A stretch of 64,000 nucleotides of DNA, from NCBI RefSeq assembly GCF_050632395.1, contig NZ_CP192600.1, positions 4,030,001 to 4,094,000 on the forward strand. The letters are read 5' to 3'. The notes under the pieces are model-generated. The model searched no databases, had not been told where the DNA came from, and worked only from the letters and a program-made list of their open reading frames with translations. The stretch's first letter is position 1; every line of letters begins with the position of its first letter. Shown here piece by piece: positions 25,639-34,305 of this stretch. The DNA comes from JAUYQR01 sp050632395 (GTDB lineage: Bacteria > Pseudomonadota > Alphaproteobacteria > Rhodobacterales > Rhodobacteraceae). The position numbers and the translations under genes are program-made.

Positions 25639-26609
25639 TTGCGGCCGCCTTTCCGGTCAAAGAGGCTGAGGATGCCGTTGGGGAGGATCAACATCAGCGC
25701 GATCATCGCGCTGGAGTAGATGAGAAGCTGGTATTCCTTTGCGACGGACAGCAGGTCCCAGCCGAAGTACAGAAGGAACGTGCCAAGCATCGGGCCGGTC
25801 ACGAAGCCAAGGCCACCGACGAAGCAATACAGCATGAAGTTGACGCTGTCGGCGACGGCAAAGGACGACGGGTAGATCGACTGCGAGATCGCCACGAACA
25901 CCGCCCCCGCCAGACCGCCGAAGAAGGATGAGATCGCGTAGGCCAGGACGCGCAAGTAGGCAGTGTTCACCCCGATCGACGCCGCCAGTTCCTCGTTCTG
26001 CTGCAGGCTGCGGCACAGGTGGCCAAGGCGGGAATTCACGATCCGCCAGAGCGCGGCATAGGTCAGCACCATGAGCGTTGCGGCCAGCAGGTAGAAGGCA
26101 AGCTTCGGGTTTTCCATCGTGGCGAAATCGGGGATCACCGTGACACCGAAGACCGAAAGCTCGCCGGGCAGCGGGATCGATGTGATCCCCTTGGCACCGT
26201 TGGTGAAGGGCAGGGCGAGGGCTGTGAGGCGCGTCACTTCGGTCAAGACCAGTGTGATCATCGCGAAGTAGACGCCGCGCAGCCGCAGGATTGGCAGCCC
26301 GATCAGCACCGAGATCGCCGCGCAAAGGATGCCCGCGATCGGCAGAGTGGCCCAAAACGAAAACCCCGCCTGCGTCATCAAGACAGCCGAGACATAGCCG
26401 CCCATCAGCGCATATGCCCCTTGCCCGATGTTGATGCGGCCGATGTAGAACGTCAGCCACACACCTGCCGAGCCGATGGCAAGCAGTGCTACCGAGGTGA
26501 GGGTATAGTAAAGATCCCACCGCCCGCTTGCCGCGATCAGGATTGGAACCAGCACGAAAACGGCCAGCAGAAAGGCAGCGATGCCGATGATTTGCTTGTT
26601 CATGTCCAT
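25635..26609 (-). CDS. livM: branched-chain amino acid-type ABC transporter permease LivM
   Basis: Membrane subunit, 324 aa. It has many hydrophobic helices and family motifs: YIGRINIGQGAYALMGGYVS, the RLRGVYFAMITLVLTEV core, and VGGLGFVTGPMLG near the C-terminus. I take the ATG at 26609, which overlaps the livH stop by one base. An ATG at 26603 and a TTG at 26612 are alternatives. Confidence 0.92.
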   Translation of the reverse strand: MDMNKQIIGIAAFLLAVFVLVPILIAASGRWDLYYTLTSVALLAIGSAGVWLTFYIGRINIGQGAYALMGGYVSAVLMTQAGFSFWATLPIAGILCAAISVLIGLPILRLRGVYFAMITLVLTEVTRLTALALPFTNGAKGITSIPLPGELSVFGVTVIPDFATMENPKLAFYLLAATLMVLTYAALWRIVNSRLGHLCRSLQQNEELAASIGVNTAYLRVLAYAISSFFGGLAGAVFVAISQSIYPSSFAVADSVNFMLYCFVGGLGFVTGPMLGTFLLYFGWDLLSVAKEYQLLIYSSAMIALMLILPNGILSLFDRKGGRK

Positions 26610-27478
26610 CAACCCCAGGGTTTGCCCATCAGCCCTTGCGGGCGGAAGGCCAGGAACACCATCAGCGTCGCGAAGATGACGAGGTAGGTGATGTCGCCGT
26701 AAACGGCCAAAACGGTCAGGCCGATGCTTTCCATCATGCCAAGGATGAAACCCCCGGCGATGGCGCCCGAAATCACGCCGGCCCCGCCGATCATGATCAT
26801 CAGGAACGCCTTGATCGAGGTCGGGCCGCCCATGCCGAGGTTGATGCCGGTGATGGTCACCAAAAGCCCTCCGACCAGACCGGCCAGCATAGCCCCCAGC
26901 GCAAAGCCGATCATCGAATAGCGGTCAACGTCGACGCCCATCAGTTGCGCGGCCATCCGGTCCTGCGCAAGGGCGCGCATCGCGCGGCCGGTCTTTGAAT
27001 ACTGCATCAGTGCGATGAAGCCCGCGATCAGCGCAATCGCCAGCACCCCGATCAGGATGCGGTCGTAGGGCATGATGATCCGCATGTCCCAGTTGAACAC
27101 GCCGTCGACGATCTTCGGTACGCCGCGCTGCTTTTCTCCGAAGACCAATAGGATCACCGCGTCGAGGAAGAAGGCGATACCGGCTGCCAGCAGCATGGTG
27201 CTTTCGTCGCGTTTCGACTTGCGGATCACCGGGCGGAACAGGAACACCTCGATCAGCGCCCCCATGATCGCAAGGATAATGGCCGAGGCCAGCAGGCCGA
27301 CGATGAAGGGCAGGCCCCATTGGGCGACAACAGTGTAGGTCACGAACCCGCCAAAGACATACATCTGTCCATGCGCGAAGTTCAGCACGTTCATCAGCGA
27401 AAAGATCAGGGTCAGGCCCAAGGCGATCAACGCGTACTGGGCACCAAGATACAGTCCGTTGGCAAGGATCTGTTCCAT
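26609..27478 (-). CDS. livH: branched-chain amino acid-type ABC transporter permease LivH
   Basis: Membrane subunit, 289 aa. Characteristic motifs are LNFAHGQMYVFGGFVTY near residue 35, ALAQDRMAAQLMGVDVDRY in the middle and MIGGAGVISGAIAGGFILG towards the end. It follows the binding-protein gene after a 75-base gap that holds a GC-rich hairpin. The first of the four tightly packed liv genes. Confidence 0.92.
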   Translation of the reverse strand: MEQILANGLYLGAQYALIALGLTLIFSLMNVLNFAHGQMYVFGGFVTYTVVAQWGLPFIVGLLASAIILAIMGALIEVFLFRPVIRKSKRDESTMLLAAGIAFFLDAVILLVFGEKQRGVPKIVDGVFNWDMRIIMPYDRILIGVLAIALIAGFIALMQYSKTGRAMRALAQDRMAAQLMGVDVDRYSMIGFALGAMLAGLVGGLLVTITGINLGMGGPTSIKAFLMIMIGGAGVISGAIAGGFILGMMESIGLTVLAVYGDITYLVIFATLMVFLAFRPQGLMGKPWG

Positions 27479-27505
27479 GCACGGCTCTCCGGTTTTCGGT
27501 GGGGG

Positions 27506-27535
27506 AAAAGCGGGCCGCCCGGTTCGGGGCGGCCC
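27506..27535 (-). terminator. attenuator-like hairpin between the binding protein and livH
   Basis: On the minus strand a 9-base-pair perfect stem, GGGCCGCCC / GGGCGGCCC with a 6-base loop, is followed by GCTTTT. It sits after the binding-protein gene and before livH. Such partial terminators usually keep binding-protein expression higher than the membrane subunits. Confidence 0.55.
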
Positions 27536-27553
27536 CAGGTCACGCGGGGAAGA

Positions 27554-28741
27554 TCAGTCGACCTGTGCCACGAACAGCGTCTCGAACGCGCCGTCCTTGT
27601 AGACGTTCACAACCAGCGGCACCGAAACCTGACGCTTCTGGCCGAACGAGGTCATGCCGACATATTTCAGCTTGGCATCGCCGACCATGTAGGGGTTCGG
27701 CGCCTCGAAGGTGTCCATCGTTGTCTTGAACGCCTCGATGTCATCGATCGCCGCCGGGTTGGCTGCCATCGTGGCAAGGATGTATTCCAGCGCATAGACC
27801 TTGGTGTTGGACTCGTCGTTGTATTCACCGAACATCGCGGTGTAGCGGGTGACGAATTCCTTCATCATGTCCGAGGCCAGTTCAGGCGTCGAGGCACCGC
27901 CGACCGAGATGAAGCCGTTGGCCAGTTCGCCAGCGCCTTCGGCCAGAACAGCGGCATCCTGTGCCGTTTCGGTGGAAATCAGCCCGGTGTAGCCCAGTTC
28001 GCGGGCCGAACGGATCAGCTGCGGCGCGTTTGCGGGCGACACGCCGGACAGCACAAGAAGGTCCGGCGCGGTCTGAATCACGGGCAGCAGCACCGGGGTG
28101 AAGTCGGTGGTGTCCATCTGGTAAGTCACGCTGTCGGACACGACCTCGAGGCCCAGTTCGCGCGCCGCGGCAGCGCCCGAGTCACGCTGGCTTAGCGGGT
28201 CGGATTCGTTGCCGGCAACGAAGGCCACCTTCTTCACGCCGTTGTTTTCCATCAGGTATTTGTAGATTGCCGGACCGGACTGGTAGTTGGCAACCATGCC
28301 GAGGATCGCGTTCGAGGCAGGCGCGGTGTAAAGCTCCTTCGGGAAGGCGTAGGGGAAGTACATGATGTTGTTCTGCTCGGCCACTGGGCGGACGGCTGCG
28401 GCACCGTCATCGACGTTCGGGCCGACGACATAGTGGATCCCGGCCTGCGCCATTTGCTCCATGCCCGCGATCGCGCGCTTGGGGTCTTTCTGGTCATCGA
28501 AGGACACGATCTCGATATCGTATTTCGTGCCGCCGATGTCGTAACCGCCGGTTTCGTTGATCCAGGCGGCGCGGGTTTCCATCGAACGCTGGTTCGACGT
28601 GCCCCAGGCTGCGGCCGGGCCGGAGGTGACGCCAACGAAGCCGATCTTCAGCACGGGGTTTTCTGCATGGGCTGCGCCGAGCATCGCGATGCTGGCGACT
28701 GTGGCGAGGGCGGTGGTCTTGAGGAAGGAACGGCGAAGCAT
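27554..28741 (-). CDS. Liv-type ABC transporter substrate-binding protein with Tat signal
   Basis: Periplasmic binding protein, 395 aa, of the urea/amide/branched-chain amino-acid family. The N-terminus MLRRSFLKTTALATVASIA carries a twin-arginine motif (RRSFLK) and ends in AHAEN, so export as a folded protein is likely. The mature part begins PVLKIGFVGVTSGPAAAWG, then YDIEIVSFDDQKDPKRA and VGPNVDDGAAA. I chose the ATG at 28741; the longer frame upstream enters the promoter. First gene of the operon, divergent from the GntR regulator. The substrate may be a hydantoin or ureide, from the racemase downstream. Confidence 0.9.
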   Translation of the reverse strand: MLRRSFLKTTALATVASIAMLGAAHAENPVLKIGFVGVTSGPAAAWGTSNQRSMETRAAWINETGGYDIGGTKYDIEIVSFDDQKDPKRAIAGMEQMAQAGIHYVVGPNVDDGAAAVRPVAEQNNIMYFPYAFPKELYTAPASNAILGMVANYQSGPAIYKYLMENNGVKKVAFVAGNESDPLSQRDSGAAAARELGLEVVSDSVTYQMDTTDFTPVLLPVIQTAPDLLVLSGVSPANAPQLIRSARELGYTGLISTETAQDAAVLAEGAGELANGFISVGGASTPELASDMMKEFVTRYTAMFGEYNDESNTKVYALEYILATMAANPAAIDDIEAFKTTMDTFEAPNPYMVGDAKLKYVGMTSFGQKRQVSVPLVVNVYKDGAFETLFVAQVD

Positions 28742-28810
28742 TGGCAAACTCCCTGTTAGCCGGATGAATGGTTTGGCGCCCCTGATCGGGGTTCTTGCCT
28801 CGATCAGATA

Positions 28811-28836
28811 TTTTGTTAACAATCGTGTCAACAAAA
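28811..28836. promoter_or_regulatory. inverted repeat, probable GntR operator
   Basis: TTTTGTTAACA, 4 bases, TGTCAACAAAA: two 11-base arms with a single mismatch in the 182-base divergent region between the binding-protein gene and the GntR gene. The position fits control of both genes by the adjacent regulator. Confidence 0.6.
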
Positions 28837-28841
28837 ATCTC

Positions 28842-28854
28842 GTATCTTGGATAC
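28842..28854. promoter_or_regulatory. second palindrome in the same divergent promoter
   Basis: GTATC-TTG-GATAC is a perfect 5+3+5 dyad just 5 bases beyond the larger inverted repeat. It may be a second GntR half-site pair, or the actual FCD-family site, since these often have the GTATAC core. Confidence 0.4.
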
Positions 28855-28923
28855 AGGCTTGCTGACACGCCTATTGCTGGCTATCTATCGGCAAGCAAAC
28901 GCAATCGGAGTGTTTTTCCTCAG

Positions 28924-29637
28924 ATGACCGCCGCGACCTATCCTGTTGGAAAAGACCTGTCCGGTGACGAAGCTGTCGAAGAAAGCATCGTCGAGCGTAT
29001 CTTTTCAGCGGTGGTGGAACAGCGTCTGCCGCCGGGCACCAAACTTTCCGAATCGGCGCTGTGTCAGGCGTTCGGCGTGGGGCGGATGCATATCCGCCGG
29101 TCGCTATTGCTGCTGTCCAGCCGCGAAGTCGTCGAACTGCATCCGAACCGGGGCGCCTTCGTCGCTTCGCCCACTGCAAAGCAGGCCCGAGAAGTCTTCG
29201 AGGCCCGCATGGCGCTGGAACCGACGATTGCGCGCCTAGCGGTCGAACGCGCGACATCCGAGGACATCGCCACCCTGTCGGCGCACTTGCAGATGGAACA
29301 TGACGCCCATCACAACGAAAGCCGGCACGAGGCAATTCGTCTGTCGGGTCAGTTCCACATCCTCTTGGCCCAGATAGCCTCGAATGCCGTAATGCTGCGG
29401 ATGATGAAGGAACTGGTCACGCGCACGTCGCTTATCATCGGCATCTTCGGCGCGCCCAGCGTCGCAAACTGCCGTGACGATGACCACGAACTGATCCTGT
29501 CAGCCTTTACGAAACGCGATCCTCAAGCCGCCGCAAACCTGATGGCAAACCACCTGCGCGAAATCGAAGGGTCGCTGAACCTTGATAACAAGAACAGCGG
29601 CGCCGTGGATTTGGTGAGCCTGTTTTCACGAGGTTAA
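28924..29637 (+). CDS. GntR family (FCD domain) transcriptional regulator
   Basis: Regulator, 237 aa. Winged helix at about residues 20-85 (VVEQRLPPGTKLSESALCQA, VGRMHIRRSLLLLSSREVVE, PNRGAFVA), then an all-helical FCD domain with FEARMALEPTIARLAVERA and HILLAQIASNA, which carries metal-site residues. The ATG at 28924 gives MTAATYP; the frame is open for 43 further codons upstream, but these lie in the operator region. Divergent from the Liv binding protein, so probably its regulator. Confidence 0.9.
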   Translation: MTAATYPVGKDLSGDEAVEESIVERIFSAVVEQRLPPGTKLSESALCQAFGVGRMHIRRSLLLLSSREVVELHPNRGAFVASPTAKQAREVFEARMALEPTIARLAVERATSEDIATLSAHLQMEHDAHHNESRHEAIRLSGQFHILLAQIASNAVMLRMMKELVTRTSLIIGIFGAPSVANCRDDDHELILSAFTKRDPQAAANLMANHLREIEGSLNLDNKNSGAVDLVSLFSRG

Positions 29638-30068
29638 GCCGGGCGCATGGCATCTTGGACAGACATAATCGCATTGCCAGGTGATTGCGCTGAATGAAGC
29701 CAAGTAAGCAGCGACGACCCTCCTCATGCGGGCAGACTATTCGGTAGGAGTGGCCTTGCGCCAGGGCCAAAAGTCCCAGGACTGAAAGGCAGAGCCGCCC
29801 TTTCTGTCATTGCTAGCACTGCACGGCAATCTGCGGCCTTCAAGTTAGTTTCACCAAGTTTCACCGCCGTATCGACGGCTTCCCGTGGGCACCGGGCCCG
29901 AAAGCGTTAGTCAGGCCTCAGCGCCCGATTAACACAACGGTTTCGCTGCAATAACGTCTTCCGCACGCTCCGGTCCGGCCACGCAAGCGAATTGATCACG
30001 CTTGATGCGGCATGGTGAGCAAGGCCGCGGCATCCCCATATCGCGGCACGAGCTGACGGGAGACAGGC
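29638..30068. other. intergenic stretch without a supported gene
   Basis: 431 bases between the GntR gene and the EamA transporter. No frame looks like a protein. AGTTTCACC occurs twice in a row near 29848-29865, and a GAAAGG...CCTTTC arm pair lies near 29784-29804. It presumably contains the promoter of the transporter, but no clear hexamers. Confidence 0.4.
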
Positions 30069-31007
30069 ATGCGTCTGACAGAGCGGAGCGGACTCTTGCT
30101 GGTGACTTGCGCCGCAATCCTTTGGGCCACCGTGGGTGTCGCAACACAGCTTGTCCCGGGCGCAGCTGATATCTCGCCTGAACTCTACGGATTTGCACGC
30201 ACCGCCATCGCCGGGCCCATCCTCCTTGCGCTGGCTTGGATGGTTCGGCAGCGGAACGCCCCGACAGGTCTGAACATGCGACGCAAGGAGTTGTTCGTCT
30301 TCGCGCTGTCCAGCATCGTTTTCCAATTGTGCCTGTTTCGCAGCTTTGCCGAAGTCGGGGTGACGGTCACTGTCTTTCTGACCGTCTGCCTGCCCCCTGT
30401 TTTCGCGGTCGCCTGGGCGTTGATGTCAGGTCGCGCTGCCTTGTCGCCCGAGGCAGGTGCAGCACTCGGATTGGCCGTTGCGGGGCTGTCCTCCTTTGCA
30501 ACTGCACGAGGCACGGCGCTTCCGACCGAGGTGATCTATCTTTGCCTTCCAATTGTCGCATCGGGTGCCTTTGTCGTGATGTCCTTTTCGGCACGGACAC
30601 TGGCACAGACCGCAGCACCGCTGGAGGTGGCGGGTGCAGGACTGACCCTTTCAAGCCTGCTGCTTTTGCCGATCATCCCCTGGTTCCTGCCGTCGGGCAG
30701 AATCGCGGCATCAGTCGGAATAGATGCAAACCTCCTCCTTCTGTTGGTTTATCTGGGGCTTGGTCCTACCGCGCTGGCATACTTTTGCTACTGCGCCGGG
30801 ATGGCTCGCTGCAGATCGGCGATCAGTGGGCTGATCGCCACGATGATCGAGCCGATGGTTGCGGCGGCATTGGCGATGGTGCTGCTTCACGAAAGGCTTG
30901 CGATCGGCGAACTCTTCGGCTGCTTGCTCTTGATGCTGTCGATGGCCGTGCTTTGGCAGGGCGAACAGCCAAAGCTCACACCTGCTATGACCGACCCGGC
31001 AGAGTGA
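30069..31007 (+). CDS. EamA/DMT family transporter
   Basis: Ten-helix inner-membrane exporter, 312 aa, formed by two EamA repeats. The first (LLVTCAAILWATVGVATQL) ends near residue 145, the second begins near LPIVASGAFVVMSF. GLIATMIEPMVAAALAMVLLHE is the conserved last part of the second repeat. Its 3' end overlaps the convergent SARP-type gene by 23 bases. Likely exports a small metabolite or amino acid; the substrate is unknown. Confidence 0.9.
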   Translation: MRLTERSGLLLVTCAAILWATVGVATQLVPGAADISPELYGFARTAIAGPILLALAWMVRQRNAPTGLNMRRKELFVFALSSIVFQLCLFRSFAEVGVTVTVFLTVCLPPVFAVAWALMSGRAALSPEAGAALGLAVAGLSSFATARGTALPTEVIYLCLPIVASGAFVVMSFSARTLAQTAAPLEVAGAGLTLSSLLLLPIIPWFLPSGRIAASVGIDANLLLLLVYLGLGPTALAYFCYCAGMARCRSAISGLIATMIEPMVAAALAMVLLHERLAIGELFGCLLLMLSMAVLWQGEQPKLTPAMTDPAE

Positions 31008-32970
31008 CACGCGAGGAACGATCGGGCAGCCCAGCGGCCGAAAGCGCACGGAAAAAACGTTGGTTTATCGAGCGGTCGTGAAACGGTTGCGCTTCTGCCC
31101 ACGCCGCGGCGTCGAAGGCGGGGTCCAGATGAAGCACGGTGCGCGCCGTGGCGGCCGCCTCGTCAGCCAGACCTTTCTCGTACAAGGCGATGATGCGAAA
31201 GAGATGCGCGTGGATATAGCCGGCACTGCGATCTATCGCCGCCTGCGCCCACTCCATCGCCGGGCCAAGCTGACCCAGCTGAAGATGCGCTTGCGCCATG
31301 TCACCAGCGTACCACGGCGGATAGACCGGACACAGCCGGATCGCCTGCCGGGTCAGGGCAAGCGCTTCGATCGGGCGCCCGGCAAACATCGCCACATTCG
31401 CCGCAACGGCATGCACCATCGCGTGGCTCTGTCCCAGGTGTCGGGCATGGCCGAGCGCCTCCTCCGCCCGCTCGAATTCCCGGGCCTGCATGTGTGCGAT
31501 CGCCATCACAACGTGCGGTTCCGGATTCGTTGGGTCCAGTCGGTTAGCAGTGACTGCGCAGTCCAGTGCCGCTGCAACTGACGCGCTGGGGTCATTGGTC
31601 CAGGCACAAAAGGCTTGTGCCCAGTGCCACCACCCCATCAGCGTGTGTGCCGCCGAATAGCCAGGGTCAAGCCGGATAGCCTCGGCAATGCTGCGACGTG
31701 CAGCGGGCGAGCAGGCTCGGTCGTGGCTGGAAATCAGCGTCGACGCCTGCAGGATATGCTCCCACGGTTCCAACCTGTTGGACGCACAGACTTTTGAAAG
31801 CGCCTGATCGCCCTGTAGCAACGCCACATTGATCGCAACCGCGACCTTGAGCGTTATCTCATCCTGCGCTGCAAAGACTTCGGTCAGGCTGAAATCGTAG
31901 CGTTGCGAAAAGACATAGGCGTCGGTTCTGCTGTCGATCAGATGAATCGTGAAACGGGTCTTTTCACCCTGAGACATTAGCGACCCTTCGAGCACGTAGT
32001 CCGTCGCATTCGCTCGGTCGAGTGCGGCCAGATCCTCGGGACGTGCGCGATTTGCCCCGGATGTGGCAAATGTCATGACGCGAAGGTAGGGAAGTTTTGA
32101 CAGCGTCGTAATGATGCTGTTTCCCAACCCCTTGGCAAAGGCCTGCTGGGCCGCATCGTCGGACAGACAGGCAAAGGGATGGATCGCCAGAACAGGTGAC
32201 GCCGGCGTCGCGATATTGGGCGATGTGGCAGCGCCCACTCTGCGTGCCGGAGCCCGCAGAAGCGCGCGCTTCATTGCAGCCGTTTCCGGCGAAAGGCCGA
32301 CCCCGAGTTCGCGCTGCAAGATCTCTTCCAGACTGCGAATCTGCCTCAGGGCTTCGTCGCGTTCACCCATCTGTGCCAGCGCGTCGATTAGCAGGTTGTG
32401 CGAACTTTCCCGCAAGATATCGCTGTTCACAAGCTTCCGGGCAAGGTGAACCCGGCGCGCGCCGCTATCGCCGTGAACAAGGGTTTCCAGCGCCTCAAGA
32501 TACATGCCGGCCAGCCGCCGTCGTTCTTCGGCATACCAATCCTCGAACGCCGGGTCGCGGATGAACACGCCGTCCAGAAACGGCCCCGTATAAAGCGCGA
32601 CGGCCCGATCATGCTGCCCCGCGCGGATACAGGCGATGAAATCCGCGACGTCGCATTCGCTGGCAAGGTCGTTCAACTTGATGGCGGTTCGTCCACAGTG
32701 AAGCAGATCGGCACCACGGTCACCAAGGTTGCGCCGGAGCACGGCCAGCGTTTGGCGCAGGCTGTTCCGCGCAAGTTCATTCTCTCTTGTGCTCCAAAGC
32801 AGGCCGGCAATGCGGTCTCGGCTGGCGGAGAGTCCTGGCGAGGCTGCAATGATTGCAAGCAGGCCGATGGACTTTTGATTGATTAGGTTCTGGTCGGAAA
32901 GGAAGGACGCTTTGACACCAAAGCCGCCAAAAAACTCCAGGCGAACCTTTTCCACGCCATCAGCACCCAT
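30985..32970 (-). CDS. SARP/BTAD-type transcriptional regulator with TolB-like and TPR domains
   Basis: Large regulator, 661 aa. The N-terminal winged helix (about 8-95, LEFFGGFGVKASFL to NSLRQTLAVLRRNLG) is followed by a bacterial transcriptional activation domain (about 100-240, ASECDVADFIACIRAGQHDR through LIDALAQMGERDEALRQI). A TolB/FlgO-like region follows (about 280-390, LAIHPFACLSDDAAQQAFAK). The C-terminal 250 residues hold TPR repeats (SAAHTLMGWWHWAQAF, NPEPHVVMAIAHMQAREFER, PPWYAGDMAQAHLQLGQLG). No membrane helix is seen. This architecture is known in alphaproteobacteria as CadC/SARP-like regulators. Target genes are unknown. Confidence 0.85.
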   Translation of the reverse strand: MGADGVEKVRLEFFGGFGVKASFLSDQNLINQKSIGLLAIIAASPGLSASRDRIAGLLWSTRENELARNSLRQTLAVLRRNLGDRGADLLHCGRTAIKLNDLASECDVADFIACIRAGQHDRAVALYTGPFLDGVFIRDPAFEDWYAEERRRLAGMYLEALETLVHGDSGARRVHLARKLVNSDILRESSHNLLIDALAQMGERDEALRQIRSLEEILQRELGVGLSPETAAMKRALLRAPARRVGAATSPNIATPASPVLAIHPFACLSDDAAQQAFAKGLGNSIITTLSKLPYLRVMTFATSGANRARPEDLAALDRANATDYVLEGSLMSQGEKTRFTIHLIDSRTDAYVFSQRYDFSLTEVFAAQDEITLKVAVAINVALLQGDQALSKVCASNRLEPWEHILQASTLISSHDRACSPAARRSIAEAIRLDPGYSAAHTLMGWWHWAQAFCAWTNDPSASVAAALDCAVTANRLDPTNPEPHVVMAIAHMQAREFERAEEALGHARHLGQSHAMVHAVAANVAMFAGRPIEALALTRQAIRLCPVYPPWYAGDMAQAHLQLGQLGPAMEWAQAAIDRSAGYIHAHLFRIIALYEKGLADEAAATARTVLHLDPAFDAAAWAEAQPFHDRSINQRFFRALSAAGLPDRSSRVTLPGRS

Positions 32971-33180
32971 GCAAATCCCGTCTTACGTTTCAATCGTTCC
33001 AATTGGGGCACGTTCGACGAATTAGTCAAAGCGTTTTTTCGCTGTTGCCAGGTGTTGACGGCCCGTCCGGTGCGGTGCCCCCAATGTACCAAAGGCCGCA
33101 GGCCGACCGCCTCGGTCCAAAAGCCGGGGTTCCGTTCCCGGAAAGACAGGGCCTGCGTTCCCCTATCACCCAAGAGCCGA

Positions 33181-33882
33181 TCAGGGCGTCACGGCGGCCA
33201 GCGCAGGTGCGCCAATCTCGCGCGCTATCTTTTCGGCAATCGCGGCTCCGAAATCGGTATGGGAGCTTATCTGGATCACGAAGGAATCCGGGCCCGTAAC
33301 AACCTTGTCCCGAAACCATTCGGCCAGCCGATCACCGTCTGAAATCGCAAGTGCGTTGATCGTCACGTCAGCTGCCTTTGCCCGGGCGCGCGCCACGATA
33401 AGCGAAACACTGTCCGGTCTGGGTGCAAGTGTTTCCATCCCGTCACCAGAGACATTGATCAGTGAGCGGTATGCGCAGCGCGTGGGATCTTCCAAAAGAT
33501 CAAGCGCAGCCCAGAGCCCCGTTCCAATGGCCGTGTTGCCGGTCACTTGCCGTGGTGCCGCCTCGATGGTCTGGGCAAGACCTTCGGCACCTGCAGCGCG
33601 ATCCAGCCGTTGCCACGGCAGGATTTGGACCGGAATTGTGCTGTCACCCCAGAACACAACGGCGATATCCACGGTTCCTGCTCCCGACATTGCCGCAAGA
33701 ACCTCTGAATTGCGGAACGCGTTTGCATACCCCTGTTGCTGCAGTGCGAACTCTTCCTCATCAATGCTGCCCGAGGCATCAACGGCCAGTACCAGCGCAA
33801 GGTCCGCACATCGCGCCTGGGCCATCTCGGCCATCAGACACGGACTTATCAGACTGGCCGCTACCTGTGATACGAACCTCAT
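33181..33882 (-). CDS. DUF1194 domain (VWA-like) secreted protein
   Basis: Predicted periplasmic protein, 233 aa. The N-terminus is a signal peptide (MRFVSQVAASLISPCLMAEM, cleavage near AQA). The mature part starts with a von Willebrand A fold: LALVLAVDASGSIDEEEF holds the DxSxS metal site, VDIAVVFWGDS is the next strand, and SLINVSGDGMETLA the third. I use the ATG at 33882; a frame continues upstream through unrelated sequence. Function is unknown; DUF1194 proteins are common in Rhodobacteraceae. Confidence 0.88.
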   Translation of the reverse strand: MRFVSQVAASLISPCLMAEMAQARCADLALVLAVDASGSIDEEEFALQQQGYANAFRNSEVLAAMSGAGTVDIAVVFWGDSTIPVQILPWQRLDRAAGAEGLAQTIEAAPRQVTGNTAIGTGLWAALDLLEDPTRCAYRSLINVSGDGMETLAPRPDSVSLIVARARAKAADVTINALAISDGDRLAEWFRDKVVTGPDSFVIQISSHTDFGAAIAEKIAREIGAPALAAVTP

Positions 33883-34305
33883 GTGGCGACCACGTCGTTT
33901 TCCGACCGATGCTGTCGGGCGGTTGCCTCGCCGCAGCCGGAAAGGCTTATCAAGGGTTTCGAATCGCGGCTCCGTGACGTCGACCACAGGCGGTCTGTTT
34001 GCCAAAATTTTGCCGTCTCGCTGCAAGGATACAATGCTGACCTCAGTTCCAAATGTCTGAACACTTTGGAAAACCTAGCAGCCAAGATGTTATCGAAGCG
34101 ATTGCCGCGGTCAGTCCGTTCCACGGCTCAGCGTTAGTTGGCGATTATTTGGCCGTTATTTCCCTGGAATGACTTCTGCCGGCTCTGGCGCATTGCGAAC
34201 CGGCAAGGCGGTGGCTTGCTGAACTGTCCTCAGGTCCAGTGGAGAAAGTTTGGGGTGCCCGCTGGCGTTCAGCAGCTCCCTGATCCCGCTTCGCATCCCC
34301 AACGG
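33883..34305. other. intergenic stretch without a supported gene
   Basis: 423 bases between the DUF1194 gene (start side) and the universal stress gene (stop side), both on minus. It should hold the promoter of the DUF1194 gene. Short open frames on both strands have no protein character. I see no RNA-like hairpin or repeat. Confidence 0.4.

Noticed and set aside
33050..33070. AGCG-TTTTTT-CGCT hairpin near 33032 as a terminator
   Set aside because: A four-base stem whose T-run is in the loop, not after it.
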